Source: Martelella alba (lineage in GTDB: Bacteria > Pseudomonadota > Alphaproteobacteria > Rhizobiales > Rhizobiaceae). From it: a DNA stretch of 64,000 nt. Each line of letters opens with the position of its first letter. The first letter of the stretch is position 1. The stretch spans positions 186,001-250,000 of the forward strand of contig NZ_VHLG01000003.1 of assembly GCF_006516955.1 (NCBI RefSeq), in the 5' to 3' direction. Shown here piece by piece: positions 44,802-53,504 of this stretch. The notes below the pieces were generated by a model. The model made no database searches and had not been told where the DNA came from. It saw only the letters and a list, made by a program, of their open reading frames with translations. Position numbers and translations under genes: made by a program.

Positions 44802-45557
44802 TCAGCGGTTCCCCAGTGCCAGCGATATGGCGCTGCTGGTCTGTTTCAAGGGCGCAATCAGGCTGGCAAATGCCCCACTGTCTGTGACGGAGGTCAGTGT
44901 CGAGATGCTGACGGCGGCAACCACCTTCTTGTCGTGGTCGAAGACGGGTGCGGCCATGCAGCGCACGCCGCGCGAATGTTCCTCGTCATCCATTGCCACG
45001 CCTTCGGCACGCACCGTGTTCAGCGCAGCGATAAAAGGTTCCGGCGCGGTGATGGTGCGCTCCGTGAATGCGGTGAAGTCATAGCCTTCAAGCAGGTGGC
45101 GCACCTCGGTGGTCGGGCGAAAGGCCAGTAGCACCTTGCCGATGGCGGTGCAGTGGATCGGCAGGCTGCGGCCGATCCGCGAATAGCCGATCAGTGCGCG
45201 CGAGCCATCAACCTTGTCGATATAGACACCGTTTTTACCTTCCAGAACGCCGAGGTGTACGGTTTCTCCGGTTGTCTGGGACAAGGCGGCGAGCGCCGGA
45301 CCAGCGCGCTTGCGCAGGTCCAGCGAGCTGATGACGAAGGTGCCGCGCTCCACCAGCTTCATGCCGAGCCGGTAGCGGCCATTCTCGTGATTCTGATCAA
45401 TATAACCTTCGATCTGCAGCGTCTTCAAAAGCGAATGCAGTGTCGATTTGTGAAGGTCCAGCCGGGCGGCAATATCGGTGATCTTCATCTCCGGATTGTC
45501 CTCATCAAAGAGGTTCAGGATCATCAATGCACGCTGTACGGACTGGATGATGGGCAT
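44802..45557 (-). CDS. IclR-family regulator (YjhI/XynR-like)
   Basis: Start at 45557 (MPIIQSVQRALMILNLF) after GGGAG; 251 residues. The N-terminal winged helix includes KITDIAARLDLHKSTLHSLL, and the C-terminal IclR effector domain has PIHCTAIGKVLLA and SRGVRCMAAPVFDH. In E. coli the genes yjhI (IclR), yjhH and yjhG are linked, and the IclR protein XynR responds to D-xylonate; the same trio is present here with the regulator divergent. Paired repeats in the divergent region are its likely operator. Confidence 0.88.
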   Translation of the reverse strand: MPIIQSVQRALMILNLFDEDNPEMKITDIAARLDLHKSTLHSLLKTLQIEGYIDQNHENGRYRLGMKLVERGTFVISSLDLRKRAGPALAALSQTTGETVHLGVLEGKNGVYIDKVDGSRALIGYSRIGRSLPIHCTAIGKVLLAFRPTTEVRHLLEGYDFTAFTERTITAPEPFIAALNTVRAEGVAMDDEEHSRGVRCMAAPVFDHDKKVVAAVSISTLTSVTDSGAFASLIAPLKQTSSAISLALGNR

Positions 45558-45631
45558 GAGGGCTCCCGCCGCTTGAAGATGGTGCAGCCAGTGATGAGGA
45601 CATGCTTGCAAAGCGGCTGCGCTGTGTTAAA

Positions 45632-45665
45632 TTCTATATTATAAACTTGTGTTCTACAATATAAA
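45632..45665. promoter_or_regulatory. Tandem TTCTA-N4-ATAAA repeats between the IclR and aldolase genes
   Basis: TTCTA-TATT-ATAAA (45632-45645) and TTCTA-CAAT-ATAAA (45652-45665) start 20 bases apart, about two helical turns. They lie in the 171-base divergent region, 64-97 bases before the aldolase start. IclR proteins often bind as a dimer of dimers to such sites. Confidence 0.5.
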
Positions 45666-45728
45666 ACAAAAGCGCGATCGACATCCCTTCCATGACCGAC
45701 AGGGACGCTTCCGCCGGAGGCCCCAGAT

Positions 45729-46640
45729 ATGCAGTATCCGAAATTTTCAGGCATCATCCCGCCCGTTTCCACGCTTTTCACCGACACTGGCGCGGTTGAC
45801 CGCGCCGCGATGGCGCATGTGATCGACATGCTGATCGGAGCGGGTGTCAACGGCCTGTTCTTCCTTGGCACCGGCGGCGAGTTCTCGCAGATGTCAGCCG
45901 ATGAGCGCCGCGCGGCGGCTGAGACGGTTATTGACTGCGTCAAGGGCAGGGTACCGGTGCTGATCGGCACGGGAAGCCCGAATATGCGCGAGGCGGTGGA
46001 GCTGTCGCGCCATGCCGCATCCGCCGGTGCTGACGGGATCGTGGCGATCAACCCCTATTACTGGAAGGTCACGGAGACCAATCTCTTCCGATATTTCGGC
46101 GCGATTGCCGAAAGCATTGACCTGCCGATGCTGGTCTATAATTTTCCTGATCTGACCGGCCAGGATCTGACGCCCGAGATCATCAAGCGGCTGGCTGACG
46201 CCAATGAGAACATCGTCGGTGTGAAGGATACGATCGATTCCGTCGGCCATCTGCGTCGCATGATCGATGTGGTGAAGGGCGCGCATCCCGATTTTTCCGT
46301 TTTCTGCGGCTATGACGACCATCTGGTGAATACGCTGCTGATGGGGGGAGACGGGGCGATTTCGGCGAGCGTGAACTTTGCGCCGCAGCTGTCGGTTGGC
46401 ATCTATCGCGCTTTCCTCGCCGATGATCTGGCAACCATGACCAGCCTCAACCGCCAGCTTCTGAAGCTGCCGAAGCTTTACGGCCTCGATGCGCCCTTCG
46501 TGAATGTGGTGAAGGAGGCCATGCGGCTGACAGGCCTGCCGGTTTCGACCTATGCTTTGCCGCCGGCCGGTCCTGTGAGCGAGGCGATGAGCCAGACCGT
46601 GCGCCAGGTGCTGGTTTCGGCGGGTGTGCTGGAGGACTGA
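45729..46640 (+). CDS. yjhH: DHDPS-family 2-keto-3-deoxy-pentonate/hexonate aldolase (YjhH-like)
   Basis: The 303-residue protein closely matches E. coli YjhH/Yag[61 protein letters not shown] with the Tyr of the DHDPS triad, and the Schiff-base Lys in [15 protein letters not shown]. It cleaves 2-keto-3-deoxy-D-xylonate (or a related acid) to pyruvate and an aldehyde. It is the first plus-strand gene facing the IclR gene and is followed closely by the matching dehydratase. Confidence 0.92.
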   Translation: MQYPKFSGIIPPVSTLFTDTGAVDRAAMAHVIDMLIGAGVNGLFFLGTGGEFSQMSADERRAAAETVIDCVKGRVPVLIGTGSPNMREAVELSRHAASAGADGIVAINPYYWKVTETNLFRYFGAIAESIDLPMLVYNFPDLTGQDLTPEIIKRLADANENIVGVKDTIDSVGHLRRMIDVVKGAHPDFSVFCGYDDHLVNTLLMGGDGAISASVNFAPQLSVGIYRAFLADDLATMTSLNRQLLKLPKLYGLDAPFVNVVKEAMRLTGLPVSTYALPPAGPVSEAMSQTVRQVLVSAGVLED

Positions 46641-46683
46641 AGACAAAAGACGACAAAACGGGAAAGGCCACAGGGAGGACAGG

Positions 46684-48642
46684 ATGGCACTGGACAGGAT
46701 TTTTGATGATGGGGGCGGTGCGATCTTCGATATCGCCACCAATGCGCCGGGGCCGGAGGGGTCTCTGCCGCTGACACCGGATATGCTGGTGAATGCGCCG
46801 AGCGGTGATATTTTCGGCCTCACGCTCAATGCCGGTATGGGCTGGTCGCCGAAGCGCATGCGCGGACCGGAGGTCATGCTGGTCGGCACCATGGGCGGGA
46901 TACGCCAGCCGGATGGCAAGCCGGTCGCCCTTGGCCTTCACACCGGCCATTACGAAATCGGCCTGCAGATGGAAGCCGCCGCCCGTGAAATCGCCGGTGC
47001 CGGCGGTATGCCCTTTGCCACCTTTGTCAGTGACCCCTGTGATGGCCGGACACAGGGTACGACAGGCATGTTTGATTCGCTGCCCTATCGCAATGATGCC
47101 TCGATCGTCATGCGGCGGCTGATCCGCTCCCTGCCGACGCGCAAGGCGGCCATTGGCGTTGCCACCTGCGACAAGGGTCTGCCCGCCATGCTGATGGCGC
47201 TGGCCGGCATGCACGATATCGCGACGGTGCTGGTGCCAGGTGGAGCGACGCTGCCGCCAACCTTCGGCGAAGATGCGGGCAAGGTGCAGACGATCGGCGC
47301 CCGTTTCGCCAATAACGAACTGTCGCTCGAAGATGCCGCAAGCCTCGGCTGCCGCGCCTGTGCGTCGCCGGGCGGGGGGTGCCAGTTTCTTGGCACGGCG
47401 GGAACGTCTCAGGTGGTGGCGGAAGGGTTGGGGATGGCGCTGCCGCATAGCGCGCTTGCGCCTTCCGGCCAGCCGGTTTGGCTGGAGATTGCCCGCGCAT
47501 CCGCCCGTGCCGCCCTCGGCCTGATCGAGAAGGGACTGACGACCAGAGATATTCTGACCGAACACGCGATCGAAAACGCCATGGTCGTGCATGCCGCCTT
47601 TGGCGGTTCGACCAATCTTCTTCTGCATATTCCGGCGATTGCCTTTTCCGCTGGGTTGAAGCTGCCGGATGTGGGCGACTGGACACGGATCAACCGTGCC
47701 GTTCCCCGCCTTGTCAGCGTGCTGCCCAACGGGCCGGAATATCACCCGACGGTGCGTGCCTTCCTGGCCGGTGGCGTGCCGGAGGTCATGCTGCATCTGC
47801 GCCGTCTCGGCCTTCTCCACGAAGATGCCATGACCGTGACCGGCGAAACGCTTAGCGACAATCTCGACTGGTGGGCGGGGTCAGAACGGCGCGCCCGTTT
47901 CAGGGCGCTACTTGCCGAGCATGATGGTGTCGACCCGGACCGGGTGATCATGAGCCCGGATCAGGCAAAGACCCGCGGTCTGACCTCGACGATCACCTTT
48001 CCCGTTGGCAATATCGCGCCGGAGGGGTCGGTGATCAAATCGACGGCGATTGATCCATCAATGCTCGATGAAAACGGCATCTACCGCCACACGGGGCGTA
48101 TCAAGGTTTTTACCCGCGAGCGCAATGCCATCAGCGCTATCAAGACCGGGCATATCCGCGCCGGTGATATCATGGTGGTGATGGGCGGAGGCCCTTCGGG
48201 TACCGGCATGGAGGAGACGTATCAGTTGACCTCTTCGCTCAAGCATCTCTCCTTCGGCAAATATGTGAGCCTTCTGACCGATGCCCGCTTCTCCGGCGTG
48301 TCGACCGGCGCCTGTGTCGGTCATATCGGCCCGGAAGCGCTTGCTGGCGGCCCGCTCGGCAAACTGCGCGACGGTGATGTTGTCGAGCTCATCGTTGATT
48401 GCCGCAGGCTTGAGGGATCAGTGAATTTTCTCGGAACGGACGAGCAGCCATTGTCACCGGAGGAGGGGGCAGAGGAGCTGGCGCGGCGCGCGGCGCATCC
48501 TGATCTCGCGCCAGAAGCGGCCCTGCCGGATGATACCCGCCTGTGGGCGGCATTGCAGGCGGCAAGCGGCGGCACCTGGCGCGGCTGTATCTATGATCCG
48601 GACAGGATCATCGCAGCTTTGTCGCGCGGTGCCATGCCGTGA
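46684..48642 (+). CDS. yjhG: IlvD/Edd-family sugar-acid dehydratase (YjhG/YagF xylonate dehydratase type)
   Basis: Start at 46684 after GGGAGGACAGG; 652 residues, the length of the YjhG/YagF branch rather than IlvD. Extended stretches match YjhG, e.g. [49 protein letters not shown]-like [31 protein letters not shown]. The Cys residues in these segments are the Fe-S cluster ligands. It dehydrates D-xylonate to 2-keto-3-deoxyxylonate, the step before the aldolase. Confidence 0.93.
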   Translation: MALDRIFDDGGGAIFDIATNAPGPEGSLPLTPDMLVNAPSGDIFGLTLNAGMGWSPKRMRGPEVMLVGTMGGIRQPDGKPVALGLHTGHYEIGLQMEAAAREIAGAGGMPFATFVSDPCDGRTQGTTGMFDSLPYRNDASIVMRRLIRSLPTRKAAIGVATCDKGLPAMLMALAGMHDIATVLVPGGATLPPTFGEDAGKVQTIGARFANNELSLEDAASLGCRACASPGGGCQFLGTAGTSQVVAEGLGMALPHSALAPSGQPVWLEIARASARAALGLIEKGLTTRDILTEHAIENAMVVHAAFGGSTNLLLHIPAIAFSAGLKLPDVGDWTRINRAVPRLVSVLPNGPEYHPTVRAFLAGGVPEVMLHLRRLGLLHEDAMTVTGETLSDNLDWWAGSERRARFRALLAEHDGVDPDRVIMSPDQAKTRGLTSTITFPVGNIAPEGSVIKSTAIDPSMLDENGIYRHTGRIKVFTRERNAISAIKTGHIRAGDIMVVMGGGPSGTGMEETYQLTSSLKHLSFGKYVSLLTDARFSGVSTGACVGHIGPEALAGGPLGKLRDGDVVELIVDCRRLEGSVNFLGTDEQPLSPEEGAEELARRAAHPDLAPEAALPDDTRLWAALQAASGGTWRGCIYDPDRIIAALSRGAMP

Positions 48643-48690
48643 CCGCGTTGCGGATTTGGTGAGAAAGAACATGATACAGGGAGGTGCCTG

Positions 48691-49449
48691 ATGGCGCGGT
48701 TTGCAGTTGTAACGGGTGGAAGCACCGGCATTGGCCGGACATTGGTCGAAGCGCTGGCGGGCGAAGGCTATAAGGTCGCCTTCAGCTACCGGTCGCATGG
48801 CGAGGCGGCGCAGTCACTTGAGGAAAGTGTTGCCAAAGCGGGTGGCGAAGCGCTCGGCATTGCTTGTGATGTCGGCGACCGCGGTGAGGTCGACAGGTTT
48901 TTCGATGCCGCCTGCGCGTGGGCGGAAGACGCGCCTGATCTTCTGGTCAATAATGCCGGGGTGCAGAGCTGGGCCGCCCTTGTCGATCTTGAGGAAGACG
49001 ACTGGGACAGGGTGATCCGCACCAATCTCAAGGGCTGCTTTCTCAACACCAAGCGGGCGGCAAAGGCCATGATTGCCGCCGGGAAGGGCGGCGCAATCGT
49101 CAATATCGGTTCGGGCTGCAACAAGCTCGCCTTTCCAAAACTGGTCAGCTACACCGCGTCCAAGGGCGGGATCGAGCAATTCACCAAGGTTGCCGCCGTT
49201 GAGCTCGGGCCGCATGGCATAACGGTCAATTGTGTCGCCCCCGGCGCCATTGCGCTTGAGCGCACGCTGGAGGAGGTGCCGGATTATGAGGAAACCTGGT
49301 CGAAGATCACGCCGCTGAGACGCATCGGCAGGCCGGAAGATATCGTCGGGCCGGTCATGTTTTTTGCAACACCGGCCGCTGCTTTTGTGACCGGGCAGAC
49401 GCTCTGGGTGGATGGCGGCGTGTTCAGCCAGGCCGCATGGCCCTATTGA
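48691..49449 (+). CDS. SDR-family oxidoreductase
   Basis: This 252-residue classical SDR has the coenzyme motif GGSTGIG at 9-15, NNAG in the fourth strand, Ser in GSGCN, and the catalytic Y-x3-K in YTASKGGIEQF. The C-terminal VTGQTLWVDGGVF is typical. AGGGAGGTG precedes the start. It could be the sugar dehydrogenase that makes the sugar acid for the dehydratase, by position only. Its stop overlaps the convergent orphan gene by 7 bases. Confidence 0.9.
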   Translation: MARFAVVTGGSTGIGRTLVEALAGEGYKVAFSYRSHGEAAQSLEESVAKAGGEALGIACDVGDRGEVDRFFDAACAWAEDAPDLLVNNAGVQSWAALVDLEEDDWDRVIRTNLKGCFLNTKRAAKAMIAAGKGGAIVNIGSGCNKLAFPKLVSYTASKGGIEQFTKVAAVELGPHGITVNCVAPGAIALERTLEEVPDYEETWSKITPLRRIGRPEDIVGPVMFFATPAAAFVTGQTLWVDGGVFSQAAWPY

Positions 49450-51377
49450 GCCCGACACGGACCGGCTGCTTGAGCAGACGGATCATGAACGGCGGCGTTT
49501 TCATTCAGCAGAGCGATTTGCGCCTTGAACATGGGGTAGCGTTCTCCCAGCTGAGTGGCATACCGGTCGACCTTGTTGTCCAATATCGATCTGCAGGTGG
49601 CTTTGAAGCCGGGCTCGCTGTGTGCACATTGAGCGATAATCAACTGAAACACGTCCGGGAAGCTGGCGCTGAATGCCTGCTTGCGAAGCGTGGAGGCTAA
49701 AGAGTTTGCGGGCGTCATGGTGCCAATGCAGTTCTTGTGAAAGAAATGTTCCATCATCGTCTGGAAGAGTTCAATACGAGCCAACGGGTTTGGAACTTCG
49801 CGTAGCTTTTGCATGGTCATGATGAGTGGAGTTTGGGAGCCATAAAGGCAGGCCTCCGGCAAGAGGGAGAGGAAGGCGTTCTGGAAGATTGTGATTGCCT
49901 TTGTATCCGTTGCTTGCCCCGCATCTTCCAGCTTCACGAATTCGGCCTGCCGGAGAGCCTTTACGTAGAAGGCGGCCAGGAGGCTATTTGGTTTGCTGGC
50001 ATTGGCGGTTGGTTCCGGGGCCGGATGGGATAGTTGATATTCATAGTGTCGCAGCGAAATGTGTGGCAGGTTTTCCACGAGCTTTAGCAAAGCTTCCATG
50101 TGTTGACGAATGTCGTCGTCTGGCGCTTTGTCAATTGCCTCCATGATGCGATCGATGACCTCGCTGCAGAACTGCCCTAAACTCCATTGTGGAACAAGGC
50201 GGCCCAGGTTTTCAGCGATGATCATATAGGGTGACTGCGACAGCGGACTGTCCTTGCGCTCGTCATTCTGCAGCTTGTCGGCAATTTGCAACTGAATGCG
50301 CAACAATTCGCGTTGCGGTCCGGCGCTGGTGATCTTGCCGAGATTGGCCAGGTCGTGAAGTGAACCCAATTGCGCGCGGCTCAATTCGTCAAATTTGTAT
50401 TGGGAAGAGTGATTTTCGTCATATAACGTCAACGGTCTTCCACTCGCCATTCTCGGGAGAATGTAGAGGAATTTCTCCCAGTCACCGCGTTCTGACATGT
50501 CTGTGATGCATGAAGCGACTTCATCCATCACAGACGCCGACGAAGACATTGATGTGGTTGGGGCGGTGTTGGCGGTTGTCGTCATGCGCCGGCGCTTGGA
50601 TTGGACCTGCGCCAGCGGTTCTGTCGCCGGGGGCATGGCGGACGAGGTCGGGTGCTGTGTTGCAATGGCACTGTAGCCGGTCATGTCTGTTCCCGCTGCC
50701 GGTCTCGCTGCATAACCCTCCTCCAGGACGATTTCGACAGGTGAAGCATTGTTCGGATACGGGAATGAACCGCCCGGTGCCGGCTGCGCGCTATGCTGGC
50801 TTGCGCTTGATCCCGCCATTTGCAGCAGCGCCGCATAAAGCTGCTGGATCGATTGCGTTGTCGCATTGAAGGGCGGCTGTTGAACACTGCTGCCTGGCGC
50901 ATTGCCGTAAAACGGCGTGGTTGCAAGCGGCGACGGCCAGGCAGGCATTGCACGAAGGAGGGGGTTCTCGGCCAGCCGATTGAGCAAGGCCTGCCGTAAT
51001 GCCGGATAGGGAGAGATATGCCACGCTGCTGGACCGTTTTCCGTTTCCTCAGATGCCGGCTGGCGGTTTTGGGCCAGATTGTCCTGCGGAATTGCCGTGG
51101 TGCTGGCAGAGATGATTTCAGACAGGTTGAGCGGTGTGTGCTGTTCCAGGCCACCCAAGGGGGTATTTTCGAAAATGGCGGAAGCGTTCGCGGTGGAGGC
51201 AGGCAGGCCAAGCTTTGCAGGTCGATCCGGCTCAATGTTGTGAACCGTGCCGGCGTCTGCCGGCATTTGCGGCTCTATCGTTGATGGCTGGATCGGCGGT
51301 GATGTCTCCTGTGGAGAGCGTGAACCCCGCCTGTTGCCGTTATTGCCTATATTTGAAAACACGTCTGATTTCCCCAA
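49443..51377 (-). CDS. Large orphan protein with disordered N-terminus and basic KRRR patch
   Basis: I do not recognise this 644-residue protein. It begins at TTG 51377 with AGGA just upstream; no in-frame upstream ATG is present. Residues 1 to about 285 are rich in Ser, Pro, Gln, Ala and Thr and look disordered. QSKRRRM at about 259-265 would be a monopartite nuclear localisation signal in a host cell. From about 285 to 630 the composition changes to amphipathic helices without a known motif. There is no signal peptide or membrane segment. G+C is visibly lower than in flanking genes: the 60-base row at 50041 is 29/60 G+C. The architecture recalls secreted effectors, but no secretion gene, tts box or VirB-type C-terminal signal is seen. 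Function unknown. Confidence 0.75.
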   Translation of the reverse strand: MGKSDVFSNIGNNGNRRGSRSPQETSPPIQPSTIEPQMPADAGTVHNIEPDRPAKLGLPASTANASAIFENTPLGGLEQHTPLNLSEIISASTTAIPQDNLAQNRQPASEETENGPAAWHISPYPALRQALLNRLAENPLLRAMPAWPSPLATTPFYGNAPGSSVQQPPFNATTQSIQQLYAALLQMAGSSASQHSAQPAPGGSFPYPNNASPVEIVLEEGYAARPAAGTDMTGYSAIATQHPTSSAMPPATEPLAQVQSKRRRMTTTANTAPTTSMSSSASVMDEVASCITDMSERGDWEKFLYILPRMASGRPLTLYDENHSSQYKFDELSRAQLGSLHDLANLGKITSAGPQRELLRIQLQIADKLQNDERKDSPLSQSPYMIIAENLGRLVPQWSLGQFCSEVIDRIMEAIDKAPDDDIRQHMEALLKLVENLPHISLRHYEYQLSHPAPEPTANASKPNSLLAAFYVKALRQAEFVKLEDAGQATDTKAITIFQNAFLSLLPEACLYGSQTPLIMTMQKLREVPNPLARIELFQTMMEHFFHKNCIGTMTPANSLASTLRKQAFSASFPDVFQLIIAQCAHSEPGFKATCRSILDNKVDRYATQLGERYPMFKAQIALLNENAAVHDPSAQAAGPCRAQ

Positions 51378-51784
51378 TGATCCTGATAGACCGGATTTAC
51401 AGGTGATGGATCTGATAAAAATTTCAAAAAATCCGATAATCTGGCAGGTGACGCCATTCGCCCGCGGGCCATCGGTTAACGAAGGGCGCGGTTTGGCTAA
51501 GATTGGGCGGCTGGATGTGGCTTCGGTTTCGCGTAGATGACTTTCCCGCCGAAGCGTTCAATCAACAAAGACAGCATGTCGCAGCAATAACCGGCTGGTT
51601 CGTGGGTTCATTTCTCATTAGGCTGGAGGCAAGGGCGACGAACAGCTTTCTTCCGCGCCGGCTGGCCCGTCTGATGATATCTGCACTGATCAGCATGATC
51701 CGGATTGCAGCAGTCAGCGTCTCTGTTCGGCCTGCCGGTATTGCGCCTGTCTGTTCGGGCAAAATGAAATGGAGTGCGTAAAAT
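51378..51784. other. 407-base divergent gap
   Basis: It lies between the orphan gene and an SDR gene. The part nearest the orphan (about 51400-51440) is AT-rich and could hold its promoter. A short open frame at 51503-51781 has no ribosome site or family features. I see no repeat, IS end or RNA gene. Confidence 0.45.
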
Positions 51785-52564
51785 ATGGTGGTAGCAAAAC
51801 TCAACATTCCCGATCTCGCTGGCAAGGCGGTGCTGATTACCGGTGCTTCAACCGGTATCGGCGCGGCCCTTGCCAAAGGCTTTGCAGCGCAGGGCGCAAA
51901 GGTCGGCCTGCATTATCACGCAAGCGTCGCCGCAGCTGAGGCCGTGGCCGCAGAGATTGAGGGCGCTGGCGGAACGGCATGCCTCATCAGGGCCGATGTC
52001 AGCCGAACGTCCGAGGCAATACGGATGGTTGATGACATGGTTTCGGCCTTTGGCACGGTTGACGGCCTCATCAACAATGCCGGCGGTATGGTCGCGCGCC
52101 GGGCCTATGCCGAGATGACCGATGATTTCTATGACGAGGTGATGGATCTGAATGCCCGTTCGGTGCTGGCGGCGACAAAGGCCGCAATTCCCTATCTGAA
52201 GCGCCAGGGCGGCTTCGTCATCAACACGACCTCGATTGCCGCCCGCAATGGCGGAGCACTGGGAAGCGGGCTTTACGGCTCGTCCAAGGCGTTTATTTCC
52301 AATGTCACCCGCGGCATGGCCAAGGAGCTGATCCCCTTCAAAATCCGCGTGAATGCCGTTTCTCCGGGCGTGATCCTGACACCGTTTCATGAGCGTTATT
52401 CGACGCCGGAACAGCTTGATGCGGCGTTGAAACAGGTCCCCGAGGGCCGTCTCGGCGTGGCTGAAGATTGTCTCGGCGCCTATCTGTTTCTCGCCTCGGC
52501 GGCATTGTCGTCCTATGTCGTGGGGCAAATTATTGAAGTCAATGGCGGTCAGTTGATGCCGTAA
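51785..52564 (+). CDS. SDR-family oxidoreductase
   Basis: The 259-residue classical SDR has GASTGIGAALA for NAD(P) binding, NNAGGM, NTTSIAARNGGALGSGLYGSSK with catalytic Ser, Tyr and Lys, and VVGQIIEVNGG near the end. It oxidises or reduces a hydroxyl/keto group of an unknown substrate. It is followed after 21 bases by an epimerase-like gene, suggesting a two-gene unit for a sugar or sugar acid. Confidence 0.9.
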   Translation: MVVAKLNIPDLAGKAVLITGASTGIGAALAKGFAAQGAKVGLHYHASVAAAEAVAAEIEGAGGTACLIRADVSRTSEAIRMVDDMVSAFGTVDGLINNAGGMVARRAYAEMTDDFYDEVMDLNARSVLAATKAAIPYLKRQGGFVINTTSIAARNGGALGSGLYGSSKAFISNVTRGMAKELIPFKIRVNAVSPGVILTPFHERYSTPEQLDAALKQVPEGRLGVAEDCLGAYLFLASAALSSYVVGQIIEVNGGQLMP

Positions 52565-52585
52565 TTCCGATTGGGAGGAAAAATC

Positions 52586-53479
52586 GTGAACAAGCGTATC
52601 GTTTTTACCGGCGGCTCTGGCAAAGCCGGCCGCGAGGTCGTGCCCTATCTCCTGAACAAGGGCTACAACATCCTCAATCTCGACATTGCGCCGCTGGCAG
52701 TTGCGGGTGTCAACACGCTGAATGTCGATCTGACGGATAGCGGCCAGGTCTTCAATGCGCTGTCGATGCATTTTGATTTCGATGGCTATGATACGGGCAA
52801 CGGACCCGCACCAGTGGATGCTGTCGTGCATTTTGCCGCCGTGCCGCGCGTGCTGCTGAAGCCGGACAATGAGACATTCCGCAACAATGTCATGTCGACC
52901 TACAACGTCATCGAGGCGGCAACAAAGCTCGGCATCCGCAAGGTCATCATCGCCTCGTCGGAGACCACCTTTGGTGTGTGTTTCGCCGAAGGTGATAAGG
53001 ATTATCACAGCTTTCCGCTGGAGGAAGACTATGATGTCGATCCGATGGACAGCTACGGGCTTTCCAAGGTCTGCAACGAGAAGACGGCGCGCGCCTTTGC
53101 CATGCGCACCGGGGCGGATATCTATGCTCTCAGGATTGGCAACGTGATCTCGCCGGAAGATTACGCGAAATTTCCCGCCTTTCTTGCGGATCCGCCATCG
53201 CGCAAGCGCAATGCCTGGTCCTATATCGATGCACGTGATCTCGGTCAGATCGTTGATCTCTGCCTCAAAAAGGACGGGCTCGGCTTTCAGGTCTTCAATG
53301 CCGTCAACGACACGATCACGGCTCGGGAGCCTACGGCAGAATTCCTCGCCAAATATGCGCCGAACACGCCGGTCACGCGAGAAATGGGTGCTTATGAAGC
53401 GCCGCTGTCCAATCGCAAGATCCGCGAGGTTCTCGGTTTTCGCGAGGAACATGACTGGCGCAAATATGTGAAGGACTGA
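52586..53479 (+). CDS. NAD-dependent epimerase/dehydratase family protein
   Basis: GTG start at 52586 after GGGAGGAAAAATC; 297 residues. Extended-SDR features include the coenzyme motif TGGSGKAG, HFAAVPRVLLKPDNETF, the catalytic Y-x3-K in DSYGLSKVCNEK and WSYIDARDLGQIVDLCL. Such proteins act as sugar epimerases or as uronate/aldose dehydrogenases. The lack of nucleotide-sugar context and pairing with an SDR favours free-sugar or sugar-acid oxidation, by inference. A hairpin overlaps its stop codon. Confidence 0.85.
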   Translation: MNKRIVFTGGSGKAGREVVPYLLNKGYNILNLDIAPLAVAGVNTLNVDLTDSGQVFNALSMHFDFDGYDTGNGPAPVDAVVHFAAVPRVLLKPDNETFRNNVMSTYNVIEAATKLGIRKVIIASSETTFGVCFAEGDKDYHSFPLEEDYDVDPMDSYGLSKVCNEKTARAFAMRTGADIYALRIGNVISPEDYAKFPAFLADPPSRKRNAWSYIDARDLGQIVDLCLKKDGLGFQVFNAVNDTITAREPTAEFLAKYAPNTPVTREMGAYEAPLSNRKIREVLGFREEHDWRKYVKD

Positions 53480-53495
53480 CGGGGCACCCCGTCAG
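53476..53495 (+). terminator. Hairpin at the 3' end of the epimerase-like gene
   Basis: CTGACGGGG and CCCCGTCAG pair perfectly over 9 bases with a 2-base loop; the stop codon is inside the 5' arm. It lies between convergent genes and no T-tract follows. Confidence 0.5.
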
Positions 53496-53504
53496 TCAGG
53501 GGTG

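Noticed and set aside
49443-49520. Type IV (VirB/D4) secretion signal at the C-terminus of the orphan protein
   Set aside because: The last residues (DPSAQAAGPCRAQ) lack the several spaced arginines expected of that signal.
51503-51781. Plus-strand 92-codon open frame before the SDR gene
   Set aside because: No ribosome site or recognisable domain; composition rich in Arg and Ser; more likely untranslated leader.
51378-51784. tts box or other type III promoter upstream of the orphan gene
   Set aside because: I compared the gap by eye with the rhizobial tts-box pattern and saw no convincing match; a position-weight scan would be needed.
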